This document shows positions 41,246 to 49,649 of a DNA stretch of 64,000 nt, piece by piece; within the stretch, counting starts at the first letter, position 1, and each line of letters begins with the position of its first letter. This stretch comes from Herbaspirillum robiniae. GTDB lineage: Bacteria; Pseudomonadota; Gammaproteobacteria; Burkholderiales; Burkholderiaceae_D. The notes under the pieces are model-generated. The model did not search any database and was not told the origin of the DNA. It saw only the letters and a list, made by a program, of their open reading frames with translations. Location of the stretch: contig NZ_NJGU01000006.1 in NCBI RefSeq assembly GCF_002213415.1, positions 430,037 to 494,036 of the forward strand, given 5' to 3'. The position numbers and the translations under genes were made by a program.

Positions 41246-43708
41246 TCAAGGCAACCGCCCCAAAATCTCATTCCGATCAAAATCCGCAGAAAAATCATCC
41301 ACCTGCACCGTCAAATCACCATAGTGCGCAAACTCATCCAGCGCCGCCCGCTCGGACTCGGAGATGAACCCGCGCTCAAAGGCCAGCGCATTCCATCCTT
41401 TCATCTCGATCAGGCTCTGCGGCATAGGCGGCAAAGCGCCATCCATGACATCCTGCTTCAGGCGATGCTCCAACTGCTGCACCACGGGCGTGAGCGCAAA
41501 CGCCCGCTCCCCGCATGCCAGCGGATCCTCGCCCTTGGGCAGGTAGGCGTCGGCAAGCAGCCGCTCGCGCGCGGCGCCGGGCTTTTGCATGGCCTTGGCC
41601 ACCAGCGTACCCAGGGCGTCGGTGGGCTTACGATAGATCAGCCCCAGCGGGAAGATCACCACCCGCAAACCGAACGCGATCCACGGATTGGGGAAATTCT
41701 GCAGCACGTCGATGATCGCCTCCTGCGCCCGGTGCAGGGCGTCCTGCACCGACCACTCCACGAAGGGCAGATCCTCCTCCTGCCGCCCCTCGTCCTCATA
41801 GCGCTTCAGGGCCGCCGACACCAGGTAGAGCTGCGACAGCACATCGCCCAGCCGCGCCGAAATGCGCTCGCGGAATTTCAGCGTCCCGCCCAGCACGCCC
41901 ATGCTCACATCCGTCAGCAGGGCGAAGGCCGAAGAAAGATGCACCACGGCGCGGTAATAGCGCTTGGTCTGGCGCGCCGCGTAGGAGGTGGACGGCAGCA
42001 GCCAGCCGCAGCTGATGCCGCCGACGAACGCGCGCGCCTTGTTGGCGGCAACGAAGGAGAGGTGCGCGAACAGCAGCCGGTCGAACTCCTGCAGCGCGCG
42101 CTCCTGGCTCTCGTCGCCGGCCGCGGCCAGCTCCTGCAGCACATAGGGATGGCAACGGATCGCACCCTGGCCGAAGATGATCAGGCAGCGCGTCAGGATG
42201 TTGGCGCCTTCCACCGTGATGGCGATCGGGATCTGCTGATAGGCGCGCGCCAGGAAATTGCCCGGCCCCATGCAGATGCCCTTGCCGCCGATCACGTCCA
42301 TGCCGTCGTTGACCACGATGCGGCCACGTTCGGTGACGTGGTATTTGGAAATGGCGGAAATCACCGAAGGTTTCTCGCCGGCGTCCACCGCCAGCGCCGA
42401 CAGGCGCCGCGTGGCGTCCATCATGTAGAGGTGGCCGCCCATGCGCGCCAGCGCCTCCTGCACGCCCTCGAACTTGCCGATCTCGATCTTGAACTGGCGC
42501 CGCATGGCGGTGTAAGCGCTGGTGCCGCGCACTGCCAGCTTGGAGAAGCCGACGTTGGACGAAGGCAACGAGATGGCCCGGCCCGCGGCCAGGCATTCCA
42601 TCAGCATGCGCCAGCCGCGGCCGACCTGGGCCATGCCGCCGATAACCCAGTCCATCGGGATGAACACGTCCTGCCCCTGCGTGGGGCCGTTCTGGAACAC
42701 GGCATTGAGCGGCCAGTGGCGGCGGCCGGTGACCACGCCGGGATGGCTGGTCGGAATCAGCGCGCAGGTGATGCCCGGCTCCGGGTTGTCGCCCAGCAGG
42801 CCATCCGGGTCGCGCACGCGAAAGGCCAGGCCCAGCACGGTCGCAACAGGCGCCAGCGTGATGTAGCGCTTGCTCCAGCTGACGCGAAAACCGAGCGTCT
42901 CCCGGCCCTCATGGACGCCGCGGCAGACTACGCCGATGTCGGGAATCGCGGCCGCGTCCGACCCCGCATAGGGGCTGGTCAGCGCAAAGCACGGGATCTC
43001 GAGCCCGGCCGCCAGGCGCGGCAGGTAGTGGCTCTTCTGCGCCTCGGTGCCGTAGTGCAGCAGCAGCTCGGCCGGACCCAGCGAATTGGGCACCATCACC
43101 GAGATCGCCGCGGCCGAGCTGCGCGAGGCCAGCTTCATGATGACCTGCGAATGCATGTAGGCCGAGAATTGCTTGCCGCCGTACTGGCGCGGGATGATCA
43201 TGCCGAGGAAGCCGCGGTCCTTGATGAACTGCCAGGCCTCGGGCTGGATGTCCTGGTGCTTCACGGTGGTGTCCCAGTCGCTGACCATGGCGCACAGCTG
43301 CTCGACCTCGTTGTCCATGAAGGACTGTTCTTCCGGCGTCAGGCGCGGCGGCGAGATCTCGAACAGGCGGCGCCAGTCGGGCTTGCCGGAAAACAGCTCG
43401 GCATCCCACCAGACGGTGCCGGCCTCGATGGCGTCGCGCTCGGTGGAGGACATGCCGGGCATGATCTTGCGGAACATGTCCAGCGCCGGCCGGCTGATCA
43501 GCGATTGCCGGATCGATTTCACCGCCACCAGGATGGTCGGCGTAAAGAGCAGGATGGCCAGCAATACCATCACCGGCAGCTCGACGCCGGCCAGCGGGCC
43601 GCCCAGCCAGATCCACACCGCCTCGGCCAGCAGCCAGGTCCAGGCATTGACCCGCGCCATCATCAGCGCCAAGCAGCCAGCCACGAGAATGACGAGCCAT
43701 AAGATCAT
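41246..43708 (-). CDS. fadE: Acyl-CoA dehydrogenase, FadE type
   Basis: 820 aa, the long FadE class and not the usual 380 aa dehydrogenases. Two N-terminal hydrophobic segments (about 1-25, 42-63) anchor it in the membrane. The dehydrogenase core follows (GFLGMIIPRQYGGKQFSAYMHS, CFALTSPYAGSDAAAIPD, EGANILTRCLIIFGQGAIRCHPY), then a C-terminal domain of unknown role. It catalyses the first step of fatty acid beta-oxidation. Single gene on this strand. Confidence 0.93.
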   Translation of the reverse strand: MILWLVILVAGCLALMMARVNAWTWLLAEAVWIWLGGPLAGVELPVMVLLAILLFTPTILVAVKSIRQSLISRPALDMFRKIMPGMSSTERDAIEAGTVWWDAELFSGKPDWRRLFEISPPRLTPEEQSFMDNEVEQLCAMVSDWDTTVKHQDIQPEAWQFIKDRGFLGMIIPRQYGGKQFSAYMHSQVIMKLASRSSAAAISVMVPNSLGPAELLLHYGTEAQKSHYLPRLAAGLEIPCFALTSPYAGSDAAAIPDIGVVCRGVHEGRETLGFRVSWSKRYITLAPVATVLGLAFRVRDPDGLLGDNPEPGITCALIPTSHPGVVTGRRHWPLNAVFQNGPTQGQDVFIPMDWVIGGMAQVGRGWRMLMECLAAGRAISLPSSNVGFSKLAVRGTSAYTAMRRQFKIEIGKFEGVQEALARMGGHLYMMDATRRLSALAVDAGEKPSVISAISKYHVTERGRIVVNDGMDVIGGKGICMGPGNFLARAYQQIPIAITVEGANILTRCLIIFGQGAIRCHPYVLQELAAAGDESQERALQEFDRLLFAHLSFVAANKARAFVGGISCGWLLPSTSYAARQTKRYYRAVVHLSSAFALLTDVSMGVLGGTLKFRERISARLGDVLSQLYLVSAALKRYEDEGRQEEDLPFVEWSVQDALHRAQEAIIDVLQNFPNPWIAFGLRVVIFPLGLIYRKPTDALGTLVAKAMQKPGAARERLLADAYLPKGEDPLACGERAFALTPVVQQLEHRLKQDVMDGALPPMPQSLIEMKGWNALAFERGFISESERAALDEFAHYGDLTVQVDDFSADFDRNEILGRLP

Positions 43709-44041
43709 GTGAAGCCTCCAGTTCTGTTTTTTGTTCGAAAGGCGACAGCGGGGGCGCCCTGCCTTGCCGGGCGCCGCGCTTTATAGTCCCACCAAATTGC
43801 ATCGCCGCAAAGAATTTCCGTTTTTACGCTGCAACATACCGCGCGCCTTGTCGCCCGGGCAATCGGACAGTGCCGCCAGCGCGCCGTCAGACAAAACCGA
43901 CAAGCGGCGCCGCCGGCGTCGCGTTTTGTTACAGATCTGACCCCATCGGAGCGCCTGCGGTTCATCCCGCCGGCCCCGGCCTCCATTACAATCGCGCCAT
44001 GGCGCCGGCAGCGGCGCAGGCTTCAGGCAAAGGAACACATC

Positions 44042-44932
44042 ATGAAATGGGAAGGCAATCGCGAGAGCGACAACGTGGAAGACCGCCGCGGCGAGGATGG
44101 CGGCTACGGCGGCGGAGGCGGAGGTTTCTCCTTCGGCGGCCGTTCGATCGGCCTGGGCACGGTGGCGGTGGCGCTGGTGGCGTCCTATTTCCTGGGCGTC
44201 AATCCGCTGACGGTGCTCAACCTGCTCTCCGGCGGCAGCGGACCGGCGCCGGTCCAGCAGCACGCCCCGGCCCACAAGCCGCCGCCGGACGACCAGATGG
44301 CGCGCTTCGTCTCCACCGTGCTGGCCGACACCGAAGACACCTGGGGCCCGATCTTTGCCGCCAACAACTCGCAGTACGTGCGGCCCAAGCTGGTGCTGTT
44401 CTCCGGCAGCACGCCGACGGCCTGCGGCACCGGCCAGACGGCCACCGGCCCGTTCTACTGCCCGGGCGACCAGAAGGTCTACATCGACCTGTCCTTCTAT
44501 GAACTGATGAAGCAGCGCTTCAAGGTCTCCGGCAACTTCGCCCAGGCCTACGTGATCGCGCACGAGGTCGGCCACCATGTGCAGCACCTGCTGGGCATCT
44601 CCGACAAGGTCGACCGCGCCCGCCGCAATGCCGGCGAGAAGGAGTCCAACGCGCTGTCGGTACGGCTGGAACTGCAGGCCGACTGCTTCGCCGGCGTCTG
44701 GGCCTTCCACGCCGACCAGGCGCGCCATATCCTGGAACAGGGCGACATCGAGGACGCGCTCAACGCCGCCTCGGCCATCGGCGACGACGCCCTGCAGCGC
44801 CAGGCGCGCGGCACCGTGGTGCCCGACTCCTTCACCCACGGCACCTCGGCCCAGCGCGTATCCTGGTTCAAGCGCGGCATCACCGAAGGCAAGGTGAGCG
44901 CCTGCAACACCTTCGCGGCCAAGCAGCTGTAA
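44042..44932 (+). CDS. ypfJ: Neutral zinc metallopeptidase family protein, YpfJ-like
   Basis: 296 aa. A Gly-rich acidic N-terminus, one transmembrane helix (about 36-60) and a periplasmic zinc-binding domain with HEVGHH in YVIAHEVGHHVQHLLG. The third ligand region LELQADCFAGVWAFHAD is as in the family. Known as putative neutral zinc metallopeptidases; substrates are unknown. First gene of a plus-strand run to 46507 with short gaps. Confidence 0.9.
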   Translation: MKWEGNRESDNVEDRRGEDGGYGGGGGGFSFGGRSIGLGTVAVALVASYFLGVNPLTVLNLLSGGSGPAPVQQHAPAHKPPPDDQMARFVSTVLADTEDTWGPIFAANNSQYVRPKLVLFSGSTPTACGTGQTATGPFYCPGDQKVYIDLSFYELMKQRFKVSGNFAQAYVIAHEVGHHVQHLLGISDKVDRARRNAGEKESNALSVRLELQADCFAGVWAFHADQARHILEQGDIEDALNAASAIGDDALQRQARGTVVPDSFTHGTSAQRVSWFKRGITEGKVSACNTFAAKQL

Positions 44933-44939
44933 CAAACGC

Positions 44940-45320
44940 ATGCCTATCTCCTACTGGTGCATCCTGATCGCCGGCATGCTGCCCCACCTGACCGTGGCGG
45001 TGGCCAAGTGGGGCAAGCGCGACTTCGACAACGCCGAACCGCGCGCCTGGCTTGAAAAGCAGACCGGCCTGCGGCGCCGCGCCGACTACGCGCACCGCAA
45101 CCACCTGGAGGCCTTCCCCTTCTTCGCCGCCGCGGTGCTGGTGGCGCAGCAGGCCGGAGGACTGCAGGAGCGCATCGACCTCGCCGCCATGCTGTTCATC
45201 GCCGCGCGCGTCGTCTACACCGTGCTCTACCTGACCAACCGCTCCACCGCCCGCTCGGCGGTCTGGATCCTGGGCCTGGCGTGCGTGCTGTCGCTGTTCG
45301 CGATCGCCGCCGCGGCCTGA
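44940..45320 (+). CDS. MAPEG-family integral membrane protein
   Basis: 126 aa with four hydrophobic segments. HRNHLEAFPFFAAAVLVA matches the MAPEG glutathione-binding consensus, as in small prokaryotic MAPEG proteins. Enzymatic role unknown. Eight bases after the metallopeptidase gene. Confidence 0.82.
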   Translation: MPISYWCILIAGMLPHLTVAVAKWGKRDFDNAEPRAWLEKQTGLRRRADYAHRNHLEAFPFFAAAVLVAQQAGGLQERIDLAAMLFIAARVVYTVLYLTNRSTARSAVWILGLACVLSLFAIAAAA

Positions 45321-45338
45321 TCGATGACAAGGACCAAG

Positions 45339-45623
45339 ATGGCAAACGCCTACGAACCGCAGCTGGCCTCCATGCGCGAAGTGCTGACCCGCCTGCAGCA
45401 GGGCCAAACCGGCATCGCCGACCTGTGCACCGCCTGGCGCGCCCGCGGCGACGTCATGGCGGCGTTGCCGCCGCGCTACCTGCAGGTCGCCGAAGACCTG
45501 CTGGGCCGCCTGGAAGCAGGCAGCCTGTTTACCGAAGAAAGCTGCTCGTTCAGCCAGAAAGACCTGACCGACAGCCTCAGCACCTGGCTCGACAAAGCCG
45601 GGCAAACCCTGGCGCAGGCCTGA
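45339..45623 (+). CDS. Small cytoplasmic protein of unknown function
   Basis: 94 aa, start at 45339 with AAGGA upstream (an ATG at 45324 overlaps that site). Mainly helical (YEPQLASMREVLTRLQQGQTGIADLCTAWRARGD, DLTDSLSTWLDKAGQTLAQ). I do not recognise a domain. Its position between the MAPEG and S4 genes suggests a shared transcript. Confidence 0.75.
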   Translation: MANAYEPQLASMREVLTRLQQGQTGIADLCTAWRARGDVMAALPPRYLQVAEDLLGRLEAGSLFTEESCSFSQKDLTDSLSTWLDKAGQTLAQA

Positions 45624-45659
45624 GCCCGCGCCCCACGCAAGAACCCTGAAAGAAACACG

Positions 45660-45881
45660 ATGCAAAAAATCTCCTTCCCGCTGCAAGGCCATCCCTACGT
45701 CGAGCTCAACCAGCTCCTGAAGCTGTGCGGCCTGTGCGACAGCGGCGGCGCCGGCAAGCAGCTGGTGGCCGAGGGCGTGGTCAAGGTCAACGGCAAGACC
45801 GAATCGCGCAAGACCTGCAAGATCACCGCCGGCCAGAAGGTGGCCCTGGGCGACGTCGTGATCACCGTCACGCAAGACTGA
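45660..45881 (+). CDS. S4-domain RNA-binding protein, YbcJ-like
   Basis: 73 aa consisting of little more than an S4 fold (VELNQLLKLCGLCDSGGAGKQLVAEGVVKVNGKTE). YbcJ-type proteins bind RNA, with a role in ribosome or tRNA metabolism inferred. Two bases before the DUF924 gene. Confidence 0.88.
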   Translation: MQKISFPLQGHPYVELNQLLKLCGLCDSGGAGKQLVAEGVVKVNGKTESRKTCKITAGQKVALGDVVITVTQD

Positions 45882-45883
45882 GC

Positions 45884-46507
45884 ATGGCCGCATCCGCACA
45901 AGAACAGGCCGGCGCGGTCCTCGATTTCTGGTTCGGCCCCGGCTGGGCCGCCGCTTCCGCCTCGCAAGTGGCCGAGCGGCAGCAGCGGCTGTGGTGGAGC
46001 AAGAACCCGGAGATCGACGCCCAATGCCGCACGCGCTTCGAACCGCTGCTCCAGGACGCCGCCGCCAACCGGCTGGCGGACTGGGCCGACGAGCCGTACT
46101 CGATGCTGGCGCTGATCCTGCTGATGGACCAGTTCCCGCGCAACATCTACCGCGACACGCCGCAGGCTTTCGCCTTCGACGAGACCGCGCGCCAGTACAC
46201 CCACCTGGCGCTGGCCATGGGACTGGAACAGGAGCTGCCGGCGATTGCCCGCGTGTTCATCTACATGCCGCTGGAACATTCGGAAGACATCGAGGACCAG
46301 GAATATTGCCTGCAGCTGTTCCGCGCGCTCGCCAGGCAGGCCGATGATGCCGACCGCAAGCACTTCGACGGCTACGCCGACTATGCGAAGAAACACCATG
46401 CCGTGGTGGAACGCTTCGGCCGCTTCCCGCACCGGAACAAGATCCTCGGCCGCGCCTCGAGCGCCGAGGAAACCGCCTTCCTGCAACAGCCCGGCTCCTC
46501 CTTCTAG
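45884..46507 (+). CDS. DUF924 family protein
   Basis: 207 aa helical protein. VLDFWFGPGWAA, LILLMDQFPRNIYRDTPQAFAFDETAR, FIYMPLEHSEDIEDQEYCLQLF and HHAVVERFGRFPHRNKILGR are the standard DUF924 blocks. Biochemical role unknown. The TAG at 46505 is followed in frame by 19 more sense codons ending in TAA at 46565, directly before a terminator (see findings). Confidence 0.88.
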   Translation: MAASAQEQAGAVLDFWFGPGWAAASASQVAERQQRLWWSKNPEIDAQCRTRFEPLLQDAAANRLADWADEPYSMLALILLMDQFPRNIYRDTPQAFAFDETARQYTHLALAMGLEQELPAIARVFIYMPLEHSEDIEDQEYCLQLFRALARQADDADRKHFDGYADYAKKHHAVVERFGRFPHRNKILGRASSAEETAFLQQPGSSF

Positions 46508-46567
46508 GCATCGCTGCAATCGGCTTCGACGGCCGCGAAGAACTACTTCGACGCCGTGAAGAAATAA

Positions 46568-46597
46568 GCGCCTCCCCTGCGGAGGCGCTTTTTCTTT
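46568..46597 (+). terminator. Intrinsic terminator after the DUF924 gene
   Basis: GCGCCTCC and GGAGGCGC form an eight-pair stem around CCTGC, followed by TTTTTCTTTC. Confidence 0.92.
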
Positions 46598-46634
46598 CAC
46601 CTACACTCGCCGCTTTCCACTGCGTCTGCGGCCC

Positions 46635-47150
46635 ATGTCTTCACGCTGCTCCGGCTTCACGATGATAGAAGTGCTGGTCGCCATGCTGGTGATCGGCACC
46701 GGCGCGCTGGCCGTGGTCATGCTGCAGCTGCATGCGATCAGGAGCGCCCGGGACAACGCCATGCAGGCGGCCGCCACGACCATGGCGGCGGAGTTGGCCG
46801 AACTGCGCGCAGCCGGGCGCGACGCCGCTTCCGGCGGCGACGATCCCTACCTGTTCACCTTCGACGCCACGCGCGGCGCGGCCGTCGTGACAGCCCCGGA
46901 CTGCGCCGCTTCGGCCTGCGACGCCCGCGGCTTTGCGGCCGCCAACGTCGCGCAATGGAGCGCACGGCTGGCGCGCGAGCTGCCCGGAGCGCGCGCCGTC
47001 GTCTGCCGCGACAGCCGCCCCGCCGACCAGCCGGACTGGCAGTGCGACGCGTCGCCTTTGTCCCCCGTGGTCGCCAAGCTGGGCTGGAAGCGCGCCAGCG
47101 ACGCACAAGCGCCGGCCAGGCCGTTGATGACATTGCCGGTCGGCCGCTGA
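46635..47150 (+). CDS. pilV: Type IV pilus minor pilin PilV
   Basis: 171 aa. A type III signal is cut before FTMIEVLVAMLVI with Glu at +5. PilV-type minor pilins prime pilus assembly. First of five pilin-like genes in a tight plus-strand operon, 40 bases after a strong terminator, so the operon has its own promoter. No good ribosome site is visible before the ATG. Confidence 0.88.
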   Translation: MSSRCSGFTMIEVLVAMLVIGTGALAVVMLQLHAIRSARDNAMQAAATTMAAELAELRAAGRDAASGGDDPYLFTFDATRGAAVVTAPDCAASACDARGFAAANVAQWSARLARELPGARAVVCRDSRPADQPDWQCDASPLSPVVAKLGWKRASDAQAPARPLMTLPVGR

Positions 47151-48055
47151 TGCGATGCATGCGCGCCTCGCCTGCCCAACGCCAGCGCGGCCTCACGCTG
47201 GTGGAGATGATGGTCGCGCTGGCGGCCGGCCTGATGGTGGTGCTGGCCGCCGGCGCGCTGCAGAACAACGCCCGCGCCGCCTATCAGGACATCGACGATG
47301 CCGGCCACGTACAGGAGACCGGGCGCATGGCGCTGGCCCATCTGGCCGACGCCGTGCGCCAGGCCGGCCACCTTCCCAGGGACAGCCTGGGCGGCCAGGC
47401 GCCGCCGCGGCTGTCGCCGGCGCTGCGCGGCATCGACGACAGCCGCCAGGCAAACGAACTCGATCCGTCGCAAGGACGCTTCGACGCCGCTGCCGGCAAC
47501 GGCTACAACAGGAGCGACCTGCTGATGCTCGGCTTCTTCGGCGCCGCGCGCGGGATGGACGCGGACATCGCCAACTGCGCCGGCGCCACGGCCACGACCG
47601 GCAGCGCGCCGCTGGAGGAAAGCGAACGCAGCTGGAACATCTACTACATCGCGCCCGGCGTGGGCAATGAACCCGAACTGCGCTGCCGCTACCGCGGCAA
47701 AAACGGCGCCTGGACCTCGGATGCCATCGTGCGCGGCGTCGAGGCGATGCAGCTGCGCTACGGCGTCGACACCGACTTCGACGGCCTTCCCGATCGCTGG
47801 CTGGACGCCTCTGCCATCGCCGGCGACGCCTGGCGGCAGGTGAAGCTGGTGCGCATCGCGCTGCTGGTGCGCGGCAAGCAGGCGCGCCCGGGAGCCGCCG
47901 GCCGGGGACGCAGCTACGAGCTGTTTGCGCAGTCAGGCCGACCCAACGAGGCCTGGCGCTTCACCGAAAAGGATGGCGACCAGCGCTTGCGCGCCGTCTT
48001 CCAGACCACCGTCTACCTGCGCAACGCCGACGCCGGCGGCGGGACGCCGCCATGA
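47150..48055 (+). CDS. pilW: Type IV pilus minor pilin PilW
   Basis: 301 aa. The signal is cut before LTLVEMMVALAAGLMV. A long C-terminal globular domain (WNIYYIAPGVGNEPELRCRYRG, VEAMQLRYGVDTDFDGLPDRW) matches PilW. Its ATG overlaps the pilV stop (TGATG), implying translational coupling. Confidence 0.9.
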   Translation: MRCMRASPAQRQRGLTLVEMMVALAAGLMVVLAAGALQNNARAAYQDIDDAGHVQETGRMALAHLADAVRQAGHLPRDSLGGQAPPRLSPALRGIDDSRQANELDPSQGRFDAAAGNGYNRSDLLMLGFFGAARGMDADIANCAGATATTGSAPLEESERSWNIYYIAPGVGNEPELRCRYRGKNGAWTSDAIVRGVEAMQLRYGVDTDFDGLPDRWLDASAIAGDAWRQVKLVRIALLVRGKQARPGAAGRGRSYELFAQSGRPNEAWRFTEKDGDQRLRAVFQTTVYLRNADAGGGTPP

Positions 48056-48624
48056 GGATGGCACCCCTGCGCCAGCGCGGCGCCACGCTGCTGATCTCCC
48101 TCGTCATGCTGGCCGTGATCCTGCTGCTGGGCACGGCCGCCGCTTCGCTGCTGGTGCTGGACGAACGCGCCGCGCGCAACCACCGCGCGCACCAGCAGGC
48201 CCGGCTCGCGGCGCAGGCGGCGCTGGACGATGCCTGTGAAGAAATCCGGCTGGGCGCACGCATCGACGATGCGGCCTTTCCGCGTGAAGACGGCTGCCGG
48301 GCCGACGCCGAAGGCCGCGGCCTGTGCACCGGCAAACCAACGCATGCAGGCTGGCGGGCGGCGCAATTGGCCGGCGCCGAGCCGGGCTCTGCCGCCTACG
48401 GCGACTTCACCGGCGCCCGTCCGCCGGGCAACGGCGCCACCGCGCCGCGCTATCTGATCGAGCGGGTGCCGGGCGGCCGCGAAACGCTGTACCGCGCCAG
48501 CGCCATCGGTTTCGGCCCCAACGCCGCCGTGGCGCGCATGCAGGGCGTCGCCGTGCGCCGGGGCGACGATGCGGGTTCTGCGCGCTGCGTGTGGCTGTCG
48601 TGGCGCGCGCTTTCCACCCACTGA
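48052..48624 (+). CDS. pilX: Type IV pilus assembly protein PilX
   Basis: 190 aa. The N-terminus RQRGATLLISLVMLAVILLLGTAA is pilin-like but lacks Glu at +5, as usual for PilX. ARNHRAHQQARLAAQAALDDA is the typical helix extension. It overlaps pilW by four bases (ATGA). Confidence 0.87.
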   Translation: MRMAPLRQRGATLLISLVMLAVILLLGTAAASLLVLDERAARNHRAHQQARLAAQAALDDACEEIRLGARIDDAAFPREDGCRADAEGRGLCTGKPTHAGWRAAQLAGAEPGSAAYGDFTGARPPGNGATAPRYLIERVPGGRETLYRASAIGFGPNAAVARMQGVAVRRGDDAGSARCVWLSWRALSTH

Positions 48625-48643
48625 GCGCAAGAGAGGAGCGATG

Positions 48644-49081
48644 ATGAACAGACCCGCACGCGGCTTTACCCTGATCGAACTGGGCGTGACGCTGGCCGTG
48701 ATCGGCGTGCTCGCCGCGCTGGGCTGGGGCGGCTACAGCCACCACATCCTGAAGGCGAAGCGCGCCGAAGGACGCGCCGCCCTGCTGCACGTCCTGCTGC
48801 AGCAGGAGCGCCAATACGCCTATCAGCACAGTTACCTGGCCTTCCGTCCCGGCGTGAACGCCGCCGAATTCAAGTGGTACTCCGGCGAGCGCCCGCACAC
48901 CAGCGCCTACAGCATCGCCGCCGAACCCTGCGGCGACGAAGACCTGCGCGGCTGCGTGCGCGTCACCGCGACGCCCGGCGGCCCCATGGTCAACAGCGCC
49001 TGGCGCGACGGGCAATGCGGCCAGCTGTATGCCGACAGCCGCGGGCGGCGCGGCGCCGACGGCGGCCTCGCCTGCTGGTGA
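48644..49081 (+). CDS. pilE: Type IV pilin PilE-like minor pilin
   Basis: 145 aa. The signal is cut before FTLIELGVTLAVIGVLAALG. The disulfide-forming cysteines are in the C-terminal part (EPCGDEDLRGC, GQCGQLY, ACW). AGGAG is two bases before an ATG at 48641 and five before the one at 48644; the second is preferred. Probably the PilE minor component of the cluster and not the major pilin. Confidence 0.87.
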   Translation: MNRPARGFTLIELGVTLAVIGVLAALGWGGYSHHILKAKRAEGRAALLHVLLQQERQYAYQHSYLAFRPGVNAAEFKWYSGERPHTSAYSIAAEPCGDEDLRGCVRVTATPGGPMVNSAWRDGQCGQLYADSRGRRGADGGLACW

Positions 49082-49084
49082 CGC

Positions 49085-49558
49085 ATGCGCAGCCGCGGTT
49101 TCACGCTGGTCGAGATGATGGTGGTGCTGCTGATCGCGGGCATCGTGCTCGCGGCCGGCGTGCCGGCCCTGCAGGACTTTGCCGCCGAGCAGCAGCTGAT
49201 CAGCGCCGGCAACGCCTTCTTCCACAGCGCCTCGCTGACCCGTTCCGAGGCGATCCGCCGCGGTCGCCCGGCCAGCATGTCGCCGAATGACGGACATGAC
49301 TGGACCAGCGGCTGGAAGATCGAGGCCGGCGAGCGCCTGGTGATGATGCAGTCGCCGCTGCCGCCGGGCATTTCGGTCAGCTACCGCGCCGGCGGCGAGC
49401 TGGTCGGCTATCGCGCCAACGGCACGCCGCTCAAGAGCTCCAGCTGGTACTTCAGCAGCCACGGCAAGACCCGCGCGGTGGTGATCAATTTTCTCGGGCG
49501 GGTGCGGGTCTGCAACCCGGTTTCCGACAAGAGTTGCGCCAGGGGCGAGGAGGACTGA
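49085..49558 (+). CDS. fimT: Minor pseudopilin FimT/GspH family
   Basis: 157 aa. The signal is cut before FTLVEMMVVLLIAGIVLAAG; a GspH/FimT fold follows (FHSASLTRSEAIRRG, FSSHGKTRAVVINFLGRVRVCN). FimT in some species binds DNA for uptake, and a basic C-terminal part is seen here. Three bases after pilE and last gene of the operon. Confidence 0.88.
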   Translation: MRSRGFTLVEMMVVLLIAGIVLAAGVPALQDFAAEQQLISAGNAFFHSASLTRSEAIRRGRPASMSPNDGHDWTSGWKIEAGERLVMMQSPLPPGISVSYRAGGELVGYRANGTPLKSSSWYFSSHGKTRAVVINFLGRVRVCNPVSDKSCARGEED

Positions 49559-49649
49559 GCCAGAGCGTCCCGGCCGCAAAGCCGTGTATATTGACGGGCA
49601 TCCGGCCGCCCGCGCCCCGGCGGCGGCCTCATCCATACACGGCACGCCC

